The notes: generated by a model from the sequence alone, not told the origin. Shown: positions 35,795 through 46,972, numbered from the stretch's first letter. The stretch: DNA of 64,000 nt from Gonocerus acuteangulatus (GCA_946811695.1 OX328124.1:56178603-56242602); one strand, 5' to 3'. Numbers and translations: made by a program.

Positions 35795-36245
35795 GATACA
35801 GGCCAGAGTTTTTGTTTTTTCGTCACGAAACTCGATATTAGTATTCCCCCATCAAACGATTGATCGAGTTCGTTAACCAAAAAAATCGGTCCATCCGGAG
35901 GGGGGGGGGGGTTACTCTGGAGCCAAAGTAGTTATTTGTCAATACCGGCCATAATTTTTGTAATATTTTAACGAGACTCGGTATTCGAAGTGGTCAACTG
36001 AAGAAAAAAATTTGTTGTAAAAATAAACTAAATCGGTTGACTAGAAGGGGGGGGTTTACTCCGGACAAAAATTACTAATTTCCTTATACCGGTCGTAATT
36101 GATGTTGTATTGTAACGAAACTCTTTATACGTCCTGGCTATCTAATAAGAAATAAGTGTTGTGAAAATAAACCAAATCGGTTAATCAGAAGGAGGGGTGT
36201 TACTTTGTACTATGTTTGAATTGAATTCTCCCGCCAAACGTAGGT
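35518..36245. mobile_element. Repeat family C/E, copy 3, rearranged around a palindrome
   Basis: Module E is inverted at 35518-35640 (TTCCTCCGAAGGAAAGTAGC through TACCTAGAAGACACC). The 215-bp palindrome follows (35654-35868), then module C in plus sense with a G12 run and GGTTACTCTGGAGCCAAAG, a second unit at 36045 (GGGTTTACTCCGGAC) and a third at 36195. Unit spacing is about 150 bp. Confidence 0.6.
35654..35868. repeat. 215-bp perfect palindrome with (TA)n centre
   Basis: The 77-bp arms 35654-35730 and 35792-35868 are exact reverse complements (for example CGATCAATCGTTTGATGGGG on the left arm), joined by about 60 bp of TA, which is itself self-complementary. Such a structure should extrude as a cruciform and is hard to clone or assemble. 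Confidence 0.92.
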
Positions 36246-36425
36246 TCGCGAAACTTATCAAGATCAATAGATGAATATGTGAAGCTTTGTGTATTTATTA
36301 CATAGTGCAGTACCATGCATACACAAAACTCTGGAAGGAAATTAATTACAAAATTAATACTTGAAACAGCTGCTCATAAAGAATGCAAAAGAGTAGAACA
36401 ATTTATGTTTTTATTTTATTTATCT

Positions 36426-37604
36426 ACTAGCAAAACACCCGTGCTTCACCACGGCCGATAAGTATTTTTTATTTTGAGTTAAATAAGATATTATCAAAAT
36501 TAACGCTACGACATAATTTTGTACAGCTTATTATTACACGGACTTCAAAGTAACCCAGGAAACACCAGGTGGAGGTACCCGTGCTTGTTTCCGTTGGAGA
36601 GTAAAAAGTTGGGGAAACAGAGACAAATAAAACTAAATATGAAGTTTTAAGCACTTATTTCTTCGATTGACATCGCCCCACTGAACATTACAATAGAATC
36701 TTATTGTAGGGAATTTAGTAACCTTTCGAATAGCCGCCTTCCACTTACTACGATTTCCCAACCGTTTTCGAGATATTTTAGAAAATATACTGAGATCCGA
36801 AAACTTTGTATCACCATTCATACATTTTTTTCCCATATACTTCGTTTCTGAATACCCAAACAGAAAATTAGTTTTGAAAAGTATTTCTATCAATTTTTCT
36901 GGTAAATGGCTACAGAACTCGCTTAAAAAATGTTTTTATTCGTTTTCCTGCGTTAAGGAATCTTTCGCACAAATTTCGCCCCAAAAACCATGTTCCAGTA
37001 AACGGATTCAACTGGTTAATGAACTTGACCTTTTAAATGAGAAGAAAGATTTTTGTACCAAATGTTATCAAAATCGAACCATTTTTGAGCCGACGAGGAA
37101 CTTCTTAATAATTCAAACCCCCCTAAAAGTACTTAAACATTTTAATATAAAAAAACCTTTCTGTTTACACTCTAAACGTTTTGTCCGTGCAAAATTTCAA
37201 ATTTTTGTGTCAAGTGGTTCGGGATATTATTACCTCAGATGGACCATCACCAGGGCTTAAATCCTATGAGGGACAAAATCACAGTTTATTTCTAGTAATT
37301 CAAGGACTCCCATCATAGTTGAAATTAATCTCAATTAAAAATAATACTATTTAATAGATAATGTACGGCAACAGCTGTTCTGTTATCGTCCTAGCATCGC
37401 TTGCTGCCTAGGCTTGCCTGCTCTAACCAACTAAAACTTCAAACCCCTCTAAAAATACTTAAAAATTCGAATATCAAAAAATCCTTTCTTAGTGAGCGCC
37501 TACGTTCTATAGGGAGTGTCTCCGCAAAATTTTCAAATTTTTCTGTCGAGCGGTTAGGTCAGTAGGTGAGTGAGTCAGTGGTATTTGACAAATATATAGT
37601 AGAT
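36426..37604 (+). mobile_element. Repeat family A, copy 2 (most complete)
   Basis: ACTAGCAAAACACCCGTGCT to TTTGACAAATATATAGTAGA, 1.18 kb, colinear with copy 1 without its SINE insertion and long A-run. Short open frames match those in copy 1 only as shared nucleotide sequence. It ends 165 bp from exon 2 of the host gene. Confidence 0.65.
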
Positions 37605-37639
37605 ATAGATTATTTTAAGCAAATTATTCAGGAATGCAC

Positions 37640-37705
37640 TCGACATCACCCAATTCTGATGAAAGTGCTTAGTTATGCAGCTCCTGCGTGACTGACTTTT
37701 TATAC
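37640..37705 (-). repeat. Inverted GTCCGTC-type block (family B)
   Basis: On the minus strand: AAAGTCAGTCACGCAGGAGC then TGCATAACTAAGCACTTTC, matching the blocks at 11345 and 22335. Confidence 0.5.
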
Positions 37706-37768
37706 TCAATATGTATGCACTTAATCGAAATAAGTAAATATATATAACAACAGAATATAGTCACTTAC

Positions 37769-37848
37769 GTGTCTCCAGAATTATTTTCTTCATCATCATC
37801 GAAAGAAAGATCGTCTAAATCATCAGAAGCCGATACAAGAAACAAAAC
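37769..37848 (-). CDS. Exon 2: end of signal peptide and acidic pro-region
   Basis: This 80-nt exon is bounded by a strong acceptor (eight T then CAG, at 37849-37859) and a GTAAGTGA donor. It reads VLFLVSAS, completing the hydrophobic core and a plausible signal-peptidase site, then an Asp/Glu-rich run containing DDLDDLSFDDDEENN and an N-N-S sequon at residue 32. It begins in phase 0 and ends with AC, which pairs with the first base of exon 3 to make Thr37. The acidic run right after cleavage resembles an acidic propeptide, but that role is only inference. It is too short for ordinary ORF calling and sits between repeat family A (ending 37604) and a SINE at 37905. Confidence 0.8.
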
Positions 37849-37904
37849 CTGAAAAAAAATAGTCAGCGTGAGTTTAATCATGTATTTTAATATTAAAACT
37901 CTGG

Positions 37905-38040
37905 TTAAAGGTTACCACCCTTTTCTAGCCAGGATAGGACTGATGCCTTTTCTTTTTTCTAAAGAAAAGCCACCGCCCCACAGTGGAAATTGAACCCACG
38001 ACCCTTGGTAATGGAGTGTTAAGTACTCACGCCTTAACAT
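37905..38040 (-). mobile_element. tRNA-headed SINE, T family
   Basis: On the minus strand: TTAAGGCGTGAGTACTTAAC, TCGTGGGTTCAATTTCCACT (box B), GGCGGTGGCTTTTC, AAAAGGCATCAGTCCTATCC, TGGCTAGAAAAGGGTGGTAA. It begins 57 bp inside intron 1, next to the exon 2 acceptor. Confidence 0.75.
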
Positions 38041-38049
38041 GCTATTTAG

Positions 38050-39240
38050 TATTGAAGATAAAGTATAACGACTGCCAATGGCGTGCTTTACTGTTGAAAA
38101 TACTGGTAGATTGTATTTTTTTTTTGGAAGAGGAATTTGTAAAACCAAAAGCCATCGAATGGCCAAATAAATTTGCTTCGTATAAAAGAAAAAAATACAA
38201 AGAACTGTTCAAAGCAACGAAACTAACACTTTAAAGCTCTTATTTCTCCGACAGAGATTGTCGACTGACTGGGATCGTCGAGCATAATTATGGTGCTAAA
38301 ATAAGTAAAGAATTATATAAATACGCTAAAAAATGGAATATAGGTTATTCCTTAATTATAAAATGCCGACGTTTTAAGGAAACGGAAAAGGCAGAATTAA
38401 AGTGCCAATAAATAGATAACACTAATGACGATGACGTTGATTGGGGTAATAGGATAAGAATGCGGACGTCGTTTTTTGGAGAGATGATCTGGAGGATAAA
38501 AAGTCGTTAACTTTGTGCAGACCGCTGGACTAGAAAAGAAGGCTCTGACACGTTCTTTAAAAGATGATTGAGCCATTTCCTTAGAATTTGACATCAGCAA
38601 AGGGGAAAAATGTCTCTCCAATAGAGTAAAAAGGTATTTATCTGAAGAGCCGACTACTTGAGATAGGACACGTAGCCAAGAAACACCCAGAAATCCCTGC
38701 GAGTTAGGTTATATGGAGATGATTATACAGTCAGGAGGGATATGGGTAAGTAGGACAGATGGGGCGTGTGATCAGATCAAGAAGAAAGAGAAGGTTTTAC
38801 TTTCGGTCTTCCCTTCTCTGTATTTCGTGGTCTAGAAGGTGGTAATTTCTGTGGGAAACTTCAGCTCCTCTTTTTATATATTCTTCGGAAATATTTCAAG
38901 GAAACCAGGTGAACTTTTTGTATTATTATTTTTTAAACAGTTATTCCCATATTTCCGCTATTCGACATTAAAGCTTAGGCATTGAACGCCCTACCCATTA
39001 TATATCGGTATTTTACTTCAGCTTATGAAAAGTCCATATTTAAGAAGTATGTTAATTGTAAATTTTTAAGAGCAATAAAATATTCATTCATTCATTCATT
39101 TAAGAAGTATGTAGTATCATCTACCGAGAAAAAAAGTTAATCTTCTTGTATATTTAATATTGTAACATCAGAACTTGTCTTAATGAAGTACTCAAGCCTT
39201 TAAATCTAACAACCGTCTCTATTAAAGGTCAATTCAAATT
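38050..39240. other. Intron 1, no gene recognised
   Basis: AT-rich. A short ATTC repeat sits near 39083-39100. No supported gene or repeat otherwise. Confidence 0.4.
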
Positions 39241-39244
39241 TACT

Positions 39245-39425
39245 TTATTTACTTTTTTTTTCTTATGGATCTTCCTTTTGAATGGTCATTAGTGCCGGGC
39301 TATCTGCAGCCTGCCTACCTCTCTTGCTTTTGCCATGTTGGGCCACTAGAACCGAAATTAGAACCTGTAGTGACTTCTTTGGAGACCTGCGCGATAGCCA
39401 TCATGCCACGGGGGACCCGGAAAGT
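39245..39425 (-). mobile_element. Decayed S-type SINE
   Basis: On the minus strand: CCGGGTCCCCCGTGGCATGA (box A-like), CAGGTTCTAATTTCGGTTCT, then CCCGGCACTAATGACCATTC tail and an A-rich end. Head and tail recognisable, middle not. Confidence 0.5.
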
Positions 39426-39429
39426 TTCA

Positions 39430-40540
39430 TAATATACAACATATAAGGGTAAATTGCAAAATTCATTGCACTTTTGCGAGAATCCAGGTCCTGGCAGCAT
39501 GACATGCATGAACTATTGCATTTTACAACGTGAGATAGAAAATTGAGAACTACAATAATTAATATTTTTTTAAAATGTGAAGTAGTCTTCTTCGCATCTA
39601 AACGTCGCTTTTAGTTGAGAGCTAAGGAATGTACTCAAGTCAATAGTTTCGACCTGCCTTTATTTACTCAATAGCTGTCAAGGTAGGTAAATGTTGGTCT
39701 AAGGTACGACCGAACCCTGACTATAACTACCTTCAAAAAGGGTTTATGTAGTATGAAGGCAAGAACTGACACGTCCTTTTAGATAATATGACCCAAATAT
39801 TTTCTTATGATGCATCAATGAAAGGTACCGCAAAGTGAAAGCCAGTGAAATAAACTAGCGTTTTGTAATTCATAATTCTTCAATTACCATAAATATGTGG
39901 TAGATTATTGTTTGAAGCAAATAAGCACTCCATTCCATTGTTGAACATTGAAAGCATGGAACTGGATTCGATACGGAATGGAGGAAGTTCCAATTCAAGT
40001 CCTAGATTCTTACGAGCCTTCCTGAAGTAATGTAGGCGAATCTAGAACAGGAATTAGCCGCAACCGTAATATCGTTCCACAAGTAATTTCATTAACTTCT
40101 ATTACTGTTTGCTTTTTAACCGCTCTGTTTCAACTTATGTCATGCAGCTTTTGATTTTTCGTTATTCTGTTATCTCAAGTATTTTTTAATTAGTAATACT
40201 ATTTATTAATTTGTTTTACTTTCTAATATATTAAAGCATTTATTTATGAATGATTTTCTTTTACTACGTATAATAATGTAACGATCTAAATCTCGGTGCA
40301 ATAACTATACTTTTAATTAACTCTGGACAACACATTCTTAAGATCTATTATATATAAACATTTTCGATAAAGTAAAGATTTTTTGTTTCAGACAAATTCC
40401 GTTCTAAAGAGTATATAGAAAAACGTGCTTTATTTTAAGAAAAACTCCAATATTCTCTGCTTGTACACATTATTGTTCAATGTCAGATTACTTTTTTTAA
40501 ATCAGCATTACTTTTTCTTTCATAAAGAACAAAAAAAACG
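39430..40540. other. Intron 1, no gene recognised
   Basis: AT-rich sequence; nothing supported. Confidence 0.4.
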
Positions 40541-40544
40541 CTCT

Positions 40545-40790
40545 CTGTTATTATTTATTTTATTTTATTTGCTTGAAGAGCTCCGCAACAAGGGTGATCT
40601 GCTCAAACAAAATTAATAATAATAAAATAATAAGGAAATACATTCAAATTAAATTCATAAATAATATTAATTGCTCATATTCAAACAAATATATACAAAA
40701 CGAAATAATTACCAAATAATAAGTAATAAAATAATGGTATACTTGAAATCATAATAAAATTGTATAAAATAATAAGTAAGATCTAACCTA
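40545..40790 (-). mobile_element. LINE 3'-end remnant
   Basis: Minus-strand end reads TTTGAGCAGATCACCCTTGT, TGCGGAGCTCTTCAAGCAAA and TAAAATAAAATAAATAATAA, parallel to the copy at 33620. Upstream is only AT-rich UTR-like sequence. Confidence 0.5.
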
Positions 40791-41715
40791 AAGAAAAATC
40801 TACTATATATTTGTCAAATACCACTCACTCACTCACTGACCTATCATCGCCCAGCCCAAACCGCTCGACAGAAAAATTTTGCGTAGACAGTCCCTATAGA
40901 ACGTAGGCGCTCGCTAAGAAAGGATTTTTTGATATTCGAATTTTTAAGTATTTTTAGAGGGGTTTGAAGTTTTAGTTGGTTAGAGCAGGCAAGCCTAGGC
41001 AGCAAGCGTTGCTAGGACGATAACAGAACAGCTGTTACCGTACATTATCTATTAAATAGTATTATTTTTAATTGAGGTTAATTTCAACTATGATGGGAGT
41101 CCTTGAATTACTAGAAATAAACTGTGATTTTGTCCCTCATAGGATTTAAGCCCTGGAGATGGTCCATCCAAGGTAATAATATCCCGAACCACTTGACACA
41201 ACAATTTGAAATTTTGCACAGGCAATCCCTTTAGAATGTCAACACTCGCTAAGAAATGTTTTTTTGATATTCAAATGTTTAAGTACTTTTAGGGGGGTTT
41301 AAATTACTAAGAAGTTCCTCATCGGCTCAAAAATGGTCCGATTTTGATGACTTATGGTAAAAAATGTTTCTTCTCATTTGAAAGGTCAAGTTCATTGACC
41401 AGCTGAATCCGTTTACTGGAACATGGTTTTTGGGGCGAAATTTGTGCGAAAGATTCCTAAACGCATGAAAACGAATAAAACCATTTTTTAAGCGAGTTCT
41501 GTAGCCATTTACCGGAAAAATTGATAGAAATAGTTTTCAAAACTAATTTTCTGTTTGGGTATTCAGAAACGAAGTATATGGAAAAAAGGTCCGTCTCGCA
41601 GGACTGCATCATCTTAGCGCGGTTCCGTTCATATCCCTAGTCTAATTTGGAAAGATTAAAATAGAAGCAGTTATTATTTTGGTTCCACCAGTCTTTTTTT
41701 TAAATTAATTATTAT

Positions 41716-41850
41716 AATGGCGTGTCAACCCTTAAGGTCACTAACGCCATTCCTGTGAGTAGCAAAGTCTTGAAAGGTCATGATTTACAATCTTACCTGG
41801 AAGGGTCTGCTACTCTAGAAACGGACCCGCTAGGGGCAAGGTCTTGGAAT
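41716..41850 (-). mobile_element. SINE fragment with intact tail stem
   Basis: On the minus strand a body fragment leads to GGCGT (41744-41748), a 20-nt loop and ACGCC (41719-41723), then ATTATAATAATTAATTTAAA. The stem variant equals that of the 5S-headed SINE at 60601. Confidence 0.65.
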
Positions 41851-42880
41851 CTTGGAAATCTATATTTCTAACAATAAATTGTTTTTGTTATTTTACTTAA
41901 CCAGTTTTATTGTCAAATACATTATCCAACTATAAGCAATTAAAAAATAACAAGAAATAAAACAGACAAAAAGAACCATTGGAATAAACGAAATCAATTA
42001 ATTTAAAGCTTTAAGCACTTTTTTCTCCGATTGACATCGCCTAATTAAAACTTTCTTCAGAACCTTTTTTGTAGAGCATTTAGTAAGCTTCCGAATGGTG
42101 ATCTTCCGCTTCACAAGATTGTCAACGGTTTTCGAGATACTAACGAAATTATACAAAGTTACCAAAACTTTTTTTGTCTGTTAATAAAATATTTTATTCT
42201 AACCCTTCCTTTACTCTAAACGTAACAAAAATTTCAACATATTAGTGTTGATGAAACTCGAACATGCAGAAAATGTTTCAACTGTATCCCATAATTCTAG
42301 GTACCAAAATCAAAGACAAAGAACCCTCCCTAGGAAGGACGCTAGCAGTTGAAAAGCTATATATCTTGGAAATCCATATCTCTAACATTAAATTGTTTTT
42401 CTTATTTTTCTTAACCTGTTTTATTTTCAAATACATTATCCAACAATAAGCAATTAAAAAATAACAAGGAATAAAAAACAGACAAAAAGAACAGTTCGAA
42501 TAAGCGAAATCAATAACTTTAAAGTTTTAAGCTCTTATTTCTCCGATTGACATCGCCTAATCAAAACTTTCATTAGAACCTTTTTTTAGAGCATTTAATA
42601 AGCTTTCTAATGGTATTCTTCCGTTTACCAAGATTTTCAACCTTTTTCGAGATATTAAGGAAAGTATACAAAGTTACCAAAACTTTTTATGTCTGTTAAT
42701 AAAATATTTTATTCTAACCCTTCCTAAACTCCAAACGTAACAAAAATTTCAACATATTAGTTTTAATGAAAGTAGAACATGCAGAATATGTTTCAACTGA
42801 ATCCCATGATTCTAAGTACCCAAACCAAAAACGGTATTCAAAAATTATTGTTCCAATTTTCTCGAAAACGGTTAAAGCTA
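41851..42880 (-). repeat. 514-bp tandem duplication within family F
   Basis: Unit 1 starts CTTGGAAATCTATATTTC at 41851 and unit 2 starts CTTGGAAATCCATATCTC at 42365. They stay in register for their whole length (for example AACCCTTCCT at 42201 and 42716). Copy F2 at 48043 has a single unit, so duplication happened in this copy. Confidence 0.8.
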
Positions 42881-43125
42881 TCACCTTGAAAATGATTTCA
42901 TTCGTTTCCCTAGCCCAAGAAGCATATAAAACGAGTACTTACAAGCTTATAAACTCAAAAACGTAAGCGTTACAATTTTTTTGCGCGAATTTCGCCCCAA
43001 ACGCCATCTTCCAGTGGGCGGATTCTGCTGGTTAACGAACTTGACCTTTTAAATTGGACGACGGATTTTTGTACCAAATTTCATCACAATCGGACCATTA
43101 GGGAAGCCAGAAATGAGCGAACAGA

Positions 43126-43128
<3 letters not shown>

Positions 43129-43192
<64 letters not shown>

Positions 43193-43200
43193 CACATATA
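43129..43200. repeat. (TA)n microsatellite in family F
   Basis: About 70 bp, with one TTTA interruption. Same position as the TA tract at 48181-48228 in copy F2. Confidence 0.95.
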
Positions 43201-43892
43201 CAAATTTGAACCACCGTTATTTTCGGTCTTTAGGGGTTCTGAAACGCGAAATTTTCTAGTCGGCACTTTCGGATTGTTTCATTGTATCAACCTTATAAGC
43301 GGGGTTCTTCCCTATGGGGGAGGGAGGAACCGCGCTAAAAATTGTATGAATGGTGATACAAAGTTTTCGGATCTCAGTATATTTTCTAAAATATCTCGAA
43401 AACGGTTGGGAACTTGTAGTAAGTGGAAGTGGCTATTCGAAAGGTTACTAAATTCTCTAGAATAAGATTCTGTTGTAATGTTCGGTGGGGCGATGTCAAT
43501 CGAAGAGATAAGTGCTTAAAACTTCATATTTGTTAGTTTTATTCTTTTCAGCGTGTATTTGTCTATGTTTCCCCAACTTTTTAAGTGGTCGTTGTATTTT
43601 TTTATTTTTATTTTTTTTTTTACTCTCCAACGGAAACAAGCACGGTTACCTCCACATGGTGTTTCCCGGGTAACTTTAAAGTCCGTGCAATAATAAGCTG
43701 TACAAAATTATCTAGGAGCGTTAATCTTATTTAACTCAATATAAAAAATACTTATCGGCATTGGGGAAGCACGGGTATTTAGCTAGTATAAACATAAAAT
43801 AAGACAAATTGCTCTGAAATTATGTTGAGATAAGAAATTTTGGCTTTGATTTTAATTGTGCTTGTTTGTAATAAAGCTATATTTCGTTGTAT

Positions 43893-44682
43893 GGGTCATT
43901 TCATGTCAAAACGACCAGTGCTATGTGCCGTCATGTCTCAGATATTTTTCAAATTTTTTTCATGAATAGAGATGTGTGAGATAATCTCAAATTAATTTTT
44001 TCAAATTTTTTTTATCAAAAATTGAACCAGGGGGAATTTTTTGAAATTCTTGTTTTTTCATGATTTTGGTTACTGCCTTTCTGATAGCAGTTTTGAAAAA
44101 CATTTGTGTTTTACTTTTTTTTCGACAAATCCGGCTGTTCTTGGTATCAAATTAAAGCTAATGCTTTGCTCTATCAAAATAAGCTATAATAGTGATACTA
44201 TAGGAAATAGTGTCATGCCACTATTCGCGCAAAGTTATTTTTTATACTTTTTCATTAGGTAGGTTCAGTAAGTCATACCTCAGAAATCACAATTACCACA
44301 TGCATCATATTTTTTTTCTAGAATGATCAAACAATGTACTAGTTATGTTCCATAAATAAAAATTTTCTTTGTGGCGGTTATGAAAAAAAAAAAATTTCTT
44401 AGGAAAAAGTTTACTTAAAATGTCAACTTCGTAAAATGTAAATTTAATGTTTTTCTGAGCTGAAAGTAATTCAACACATTTATTACAACCAATAAAACTA
44501 TAACCTATTATATTACAATGACATTTGACATTAACTTCAGATTATTCACTATTAGGTACCTAATGTTTATAGTGGAAAGTCATATCGTAGTTTCTGTACA
44601 TTTCGGATTCAGTTACATGCTGTGATCCAGTTATGAAACACAATAAGAATGTGTGTAAAGGTTTTAACACGGTTTCTCTTCC

Positions 44683-44738
<56 letters not shown>

Positions 44739-45146
44739 GATGTGGTATCTGAGGTATGACTTACTGAACCTACCTAATGAAAAAGTATAAAAAATAACTT
44801 TGCGCGATTAGTGGCATGACACTATTTCCTATAGTATCACTATTATAGCTTATTTTGATAGAGAAAAGGATTAGCTTTAATTTGATACCAAGAACAGCCG
44901 GATTTGTCGAAAAAAAAGTAAAACACAAATGTTTTTCAAAACTGTTATCAGAAAGGCAGTAACCAAAATCACGAAAAAACAAGAATTTCAAAAAATTACC
45001 CCTGGTTCAATTTTTGATAAAAAATCTGAAAAAAATAATTTGAGATTATCTCATACATCTCTATTCATGAAAAATTTTTGAAAAATATCTGAGATATGAT
45101 GGCACGGACATATATTAAAATTGGGCGATTTGACGTGAATTGACCC
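43893..45146. mobile_element. Long-TIR DNA element with 4-bp target duplication (Sola-like?)
   Basis: The element is 1,254 bp, flanked by GTAT at 43889-43892 and 45147-45150. It begins GGGTCATTTCATGTCAAAAC and the other end reads GGGTCAATTCACGTCAAATC. The inverted repeats extend about 390 bp (to about 44283 and from about 44752) at high identity. Paired open frames at 44041 and 44770 are mirror copies created by the inverted repeat, not genes. The 470-bp centre is non-coding and holds an A51 run. Four-bp duplications are a property of Sola elements; that assignment is inference. Confidence 0.82.
44686..44736 (+). repeat. Poly-A51 tract
   Basis: Fifty-one uninterrupted A at the inner edge of the right inverted repeat of the 43893-45146 element. 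Confidence 0.97.
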
Positions 45147-45316
45147 GTATGTATTCGTGGTCTTTAAGTATGTCACTATGGTATCAATATATGGGCTCTT
45201 ATCAGATAACAGCTCTTTATTAATTAATCTCTGTTATTAATTAATCTATATTCTTTATATTCTGGCTAATAAATTAATAAAACCATTATTCAGGCTTTGA
45301 ACCTAACCCCCTTTAT

Positions 45317-45765
45317 TTATTTATTTTTTCGCAACTATGGCGACTCAACAGCAAAGTGGGTTTTACATATGTATGAAAATACACCAAAAATTCACATTAG
45401 AAAAAAAAATAAAGAATAAAAAAATAATAATAATAAATAAATAAAATAATAATAATAATGTTAATACTAGAACAAGAGGACATAATCCCTTCCTTGTAGA
45501 GGTTGGCTTTAGTTCCCAATCAGTTGTATTTATATTTGTATACTTATATAGTTCGTTCATGCGAAATTATATGAGGTCGTAAATGTTTAAATGTCTGAGG
45601 TATTCAAATATTTGTCCGATGTAGTGACAGTCATCTGTAAGTAGTTCGTGCATGTTTTGTGGGATGTTAACATTTTGTCTTTGTCTACAGTCTGTGAGGA
45701 TGTGTTTAACAGTAAGTTGTGTATTACAGTACTGACAAGTTGGTCTGTCCTGTCTAGTCATAAGG
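45317..45765 (-). mobile_element. 5'-truncated Jockey-like LINE with 13-bp target duplication
   Basis: TAACCCCCTTTAT occurs at 45304-45316 and 45766-45778, a perfect 13-bp duplication. Between them, on the minus strand, lies the end of an ORF2, a 3' UTR, and an AAATAAATAAA tail at the 45317 side, with no other sequence. This is a textbook 5'-truncated LINE insertion. Confidence 0.9.
45567..45765 (-). pseudogene. LINE ORF2 C-terminus (zinc-knuckle region)
   Basis: Truncated at its 5' end by the insertion event, it reads LMTRQDRPTCQYC, TQLTVKHILTDCRQ, then MHELLTDDCHYIGQIFEYLR and a stop at 45567. This is the C-x2-C...H...C module and terminal helix found after RNase H in Jockey-clade ORF2. 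The related fragment at 57000-57780 has LMTREDSIGPTC at the same place. The retained part is undamaged. Confidence 0.8.
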
Positions 45766-46286
45766 TAACCCCCTTTATATTGAACAATTAAGCTTATTTT
45801 TACAAGACATCTTTCTCTTTAGATCCCCTTCGTAAAAACCTCAATAGCCTTTGGAAGCTGCTAAATAAAAACATCTTAATGTGATCCTAAATGAGCAAAG
45901 AGCAATATATTTGAGAAGGTTACTTGTAGAACAATTACCCCCAGCGGAATATCCGGAAGTTTGTTCCATCAGGAACAATGTCTTTTGTTGAGTTTCCTTT
46001 CTGTGCTTCCCTAGGATTCACCCTTCTAGTCACTTTTCTCAGGGAAAGTCAGTGATTTATCTGCCTGTCCACAAATCGTTACGGCAACCTATTCACATGG
46101 AGATTTAGACGCGCTCTTCTTGTGCACCTCTAGGGAAGGCTGTAGCCTGTAAATAGAGGTAGCAACAAGAGCGCACCAAAGCATGCATCCTCTTCTTAGA
46201 GGCGCTGTAAGTATTCTAGTGTCAGGGAGAAGATATGCAAGAATAACTATGTAAAATATTTTTTCTCGAGTACACGAATAAAAGGG

Positions 46287-46972
46287 ATTTCTCTTCAGAA
46301 CTATCTTCTGGATTTCATAATAGAGTTTCGCACAAGCGAAAAACAATTACAAATAAGTCAAGAAGTTTTAGGATTAACTACTTCTTTACTGATAATTTGG
46401 CTCTGGCACACAGGAAGTGATTAGTCGCGACGAGTAGCTATCCAACGATCATCGTGGCGGTCTGTGATACGGGGACGTCACATAGGACGCTTGTAAGGAA
46501 TACAGTAAACTCTTTTTAGAGAACAGGTGGTGCTAGTTTTAATAGTTCTGTTATTATTATTGTTGCAATACTCACGGGAAGTATAAAACAAATACACATA
46601 TTTTGTCACTTTTTCAATGAATAATTCAGTTTCTTGACTAATTTTACCAAACTAATCGCGCGACAAATGTGAAGTTTTTACAACTCAAAGCGATTGGCAA
46701 AGCCATTAAGACAAGATCGCAGCGACAATTAATACAAGTAGAGGGTGCTAATCACCTCAGGAGTCGATTCCCCCCCCCCCCAAAAAAAGGCAAGCAGATC
46801 GCCTGTCATTACCCTCCTTCAGATATCCCTGCCCGCCAGAGTCCTCGATGAAAAACGATTTCTCTTCAGATCTTCAGGTTTTTGTAATCGAGTTTCACGC
46901 TTGCGAAAAACAATTTCAGGATAATCGAGAAGTTTTAGGATCAACTATAAGACTTGATTGATAATTTGGCTT
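46287..46972 (+). repeat. Direct repeat pair of about 115 bp
   Basis: ATTTCTCTTCAGAACTATCT at 46287-46402 and its relative at 46858-46972 share GAGTTTC, GCGAAAAACAATT, GAGAAGTTTTAGGAT (variant AAGAAGTTTTAGGAT), AACTA and TGATAATTTGGCT. The spacing is about 570 bp. Between them lies a C10A7 run (46771-46787). Class unknown. Confidence 0.6.

Larger units (their letters stand above)
41588..43336 (-). mobile_element. Repeat family F, copy 1, inserted in family A
   Basis: Boundaries are set by the interrupted host repeat: GGTCCGTCTCGCAGG at the left, GGGAGGAACCGCGCT at the right, and A5 flanking each side (41583-41587, 43337-43341). It contains a tandem 514-bp duplication, a TA microsatellite (43129-43200), a SINE scrap (41716-41850), and a short hairpin-like end (GGTTC...GAACC). 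TTAGCGCGGTTCC occurs near both ends in opposite sense. No coding capacity. Superfamily unknown. Confidence 0.7.
40799..43788 (-). mobile_element. Repeat family A, copy 3, split by family F
   Basis: Two pieces, 40799-41587 and 43337-43788, together give one minus-strand family A element, ending TTTAGCTAGT at 43787. The break falls at an A-run that is continuous in copies 1 and 2 (TATATGGAAAAAA... TTGTATGAATGG). Everything between is family F. The right piece also carries the variable T/A run. Confidence 0.8.

Noticed and set aside
44041..44991. Two nearly identical open frames, one per strand (44041-44262 and 44770-44991)
   Set aside because: They are mirror images produced by the long inverted repeats of the 43893-45146 element; neither has a motif or flanking gene signals.
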